A stretch of 15,936 nt of DNA, from assembly GCA_002423425.1 (NCBI GenBank), contig DIWC01000025.1, positions 1 to 15,936 of the forward strand. Reading direction: 5' to 3'. A program made the translations under genes and the position numbers. The stretch's first letter is position 1, and every line of letters starts with the position of its first letter. This DNA comes from Peptococcaceae bacterium UBA6116 (lineage in GTDB: Bacteria > Bacillota > Desulfitobacteriia > Desulfitobacteriales > Syntrophobotulaceae). The notes under the pieces were generated by a model that saw only the letters and a program-made list of their open reading frames with translations, was not told the DNA's origin and did no database searches. Positions 15,922 to 15,936 of the stretch are shown here, one piece after another.

Positions 15922-15936
15922 CTATGGGATGTCTAT

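Noticed and set aside
15794..15936. Riboswitch or leader RNA upstream of the glucan synthase
   Set aside because: The only strong structure is the upstream gene's terminator at 15887-15921. The remaining 90 bases are AT-rich without a recognisable aptamer.

Overview
The window looks like a chromosomal accessory stretch from a low-to-moderate-GC Gram-positive, probably a clostridial or Peptococcaceae-type Firmicute. This rests on purine-rich Shine-Dalgarno sequences (AGGAGG, AGGTGA), TTGACA/TATAAT-type promoter pieces and the gene families present. The assignment is inferred from style, not from a marker gene. No rRNA, tRNA, CRISPR array or replication origin was seen.

Layout. (1) 1-3180, leftward: an FMN-dependent nitronate monooxygenase/FabK-like oxidoreductase (225-1343) lies downstream of an OmpR-type response regulator and sensor kinase pair (2494-3171 and 1455-2501, overlapping by 8 nt). 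The oxidoreductase ends before a 14-bp stem-loop. (2) 3181-3700: a rightward gene for a small charged helical protein, with a terminator built into its stop codon. (3) 3700-4532: a stretch of gene debris. A DUF2442 gene lacking its 5' end is joined directly to a piece of a BRCT-domain gene lacking its 3' end, and a 17-codon start of a family-2 glycosyltransferase faces the other way. (4) 4533-6080: a DUF4173/DUF4153-type membrane protein gene split by a frameshift, preceded by the last 22 codons of a XRE-type regulator. (5) 6114-6873: a complete rightward vapBC toxin-antitoxin module with a palindromic operator-promoter, sitting exactly where the regulator gene is cut off. (6) 6911-7240: a decayed, internally deleted IS1182-family transposase. 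(7) 7274-15793, leftward: one 2839-codon gene for a cyclic beta-1,2-glucan synthase, full length for the NdvB/ChvB family and apparently intact. Its upstream neighbour outside the window ends at an intrinsic terminator at 15887-15921.

How it fits together. The glucan synthase and the two-component system/oxidoreductase block appear functional. The roughly 3.5 kb between the small protein gene and the synthase is a decay and insertion zone: at least five truncated or frameshifted genes, one dead IS and one live toxin-antitoxin module. The most informative items are the junctions (BRCT/DUF2442 near 3929; regulator/vapBC near 6078-6120; the internal IS1182 deletion) and the presence of a complete three-activity cyclic glucan synthase in a probable Gram-positive with no NdvA-type exporter gene in view. 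I see no convincing new multi-gene system.
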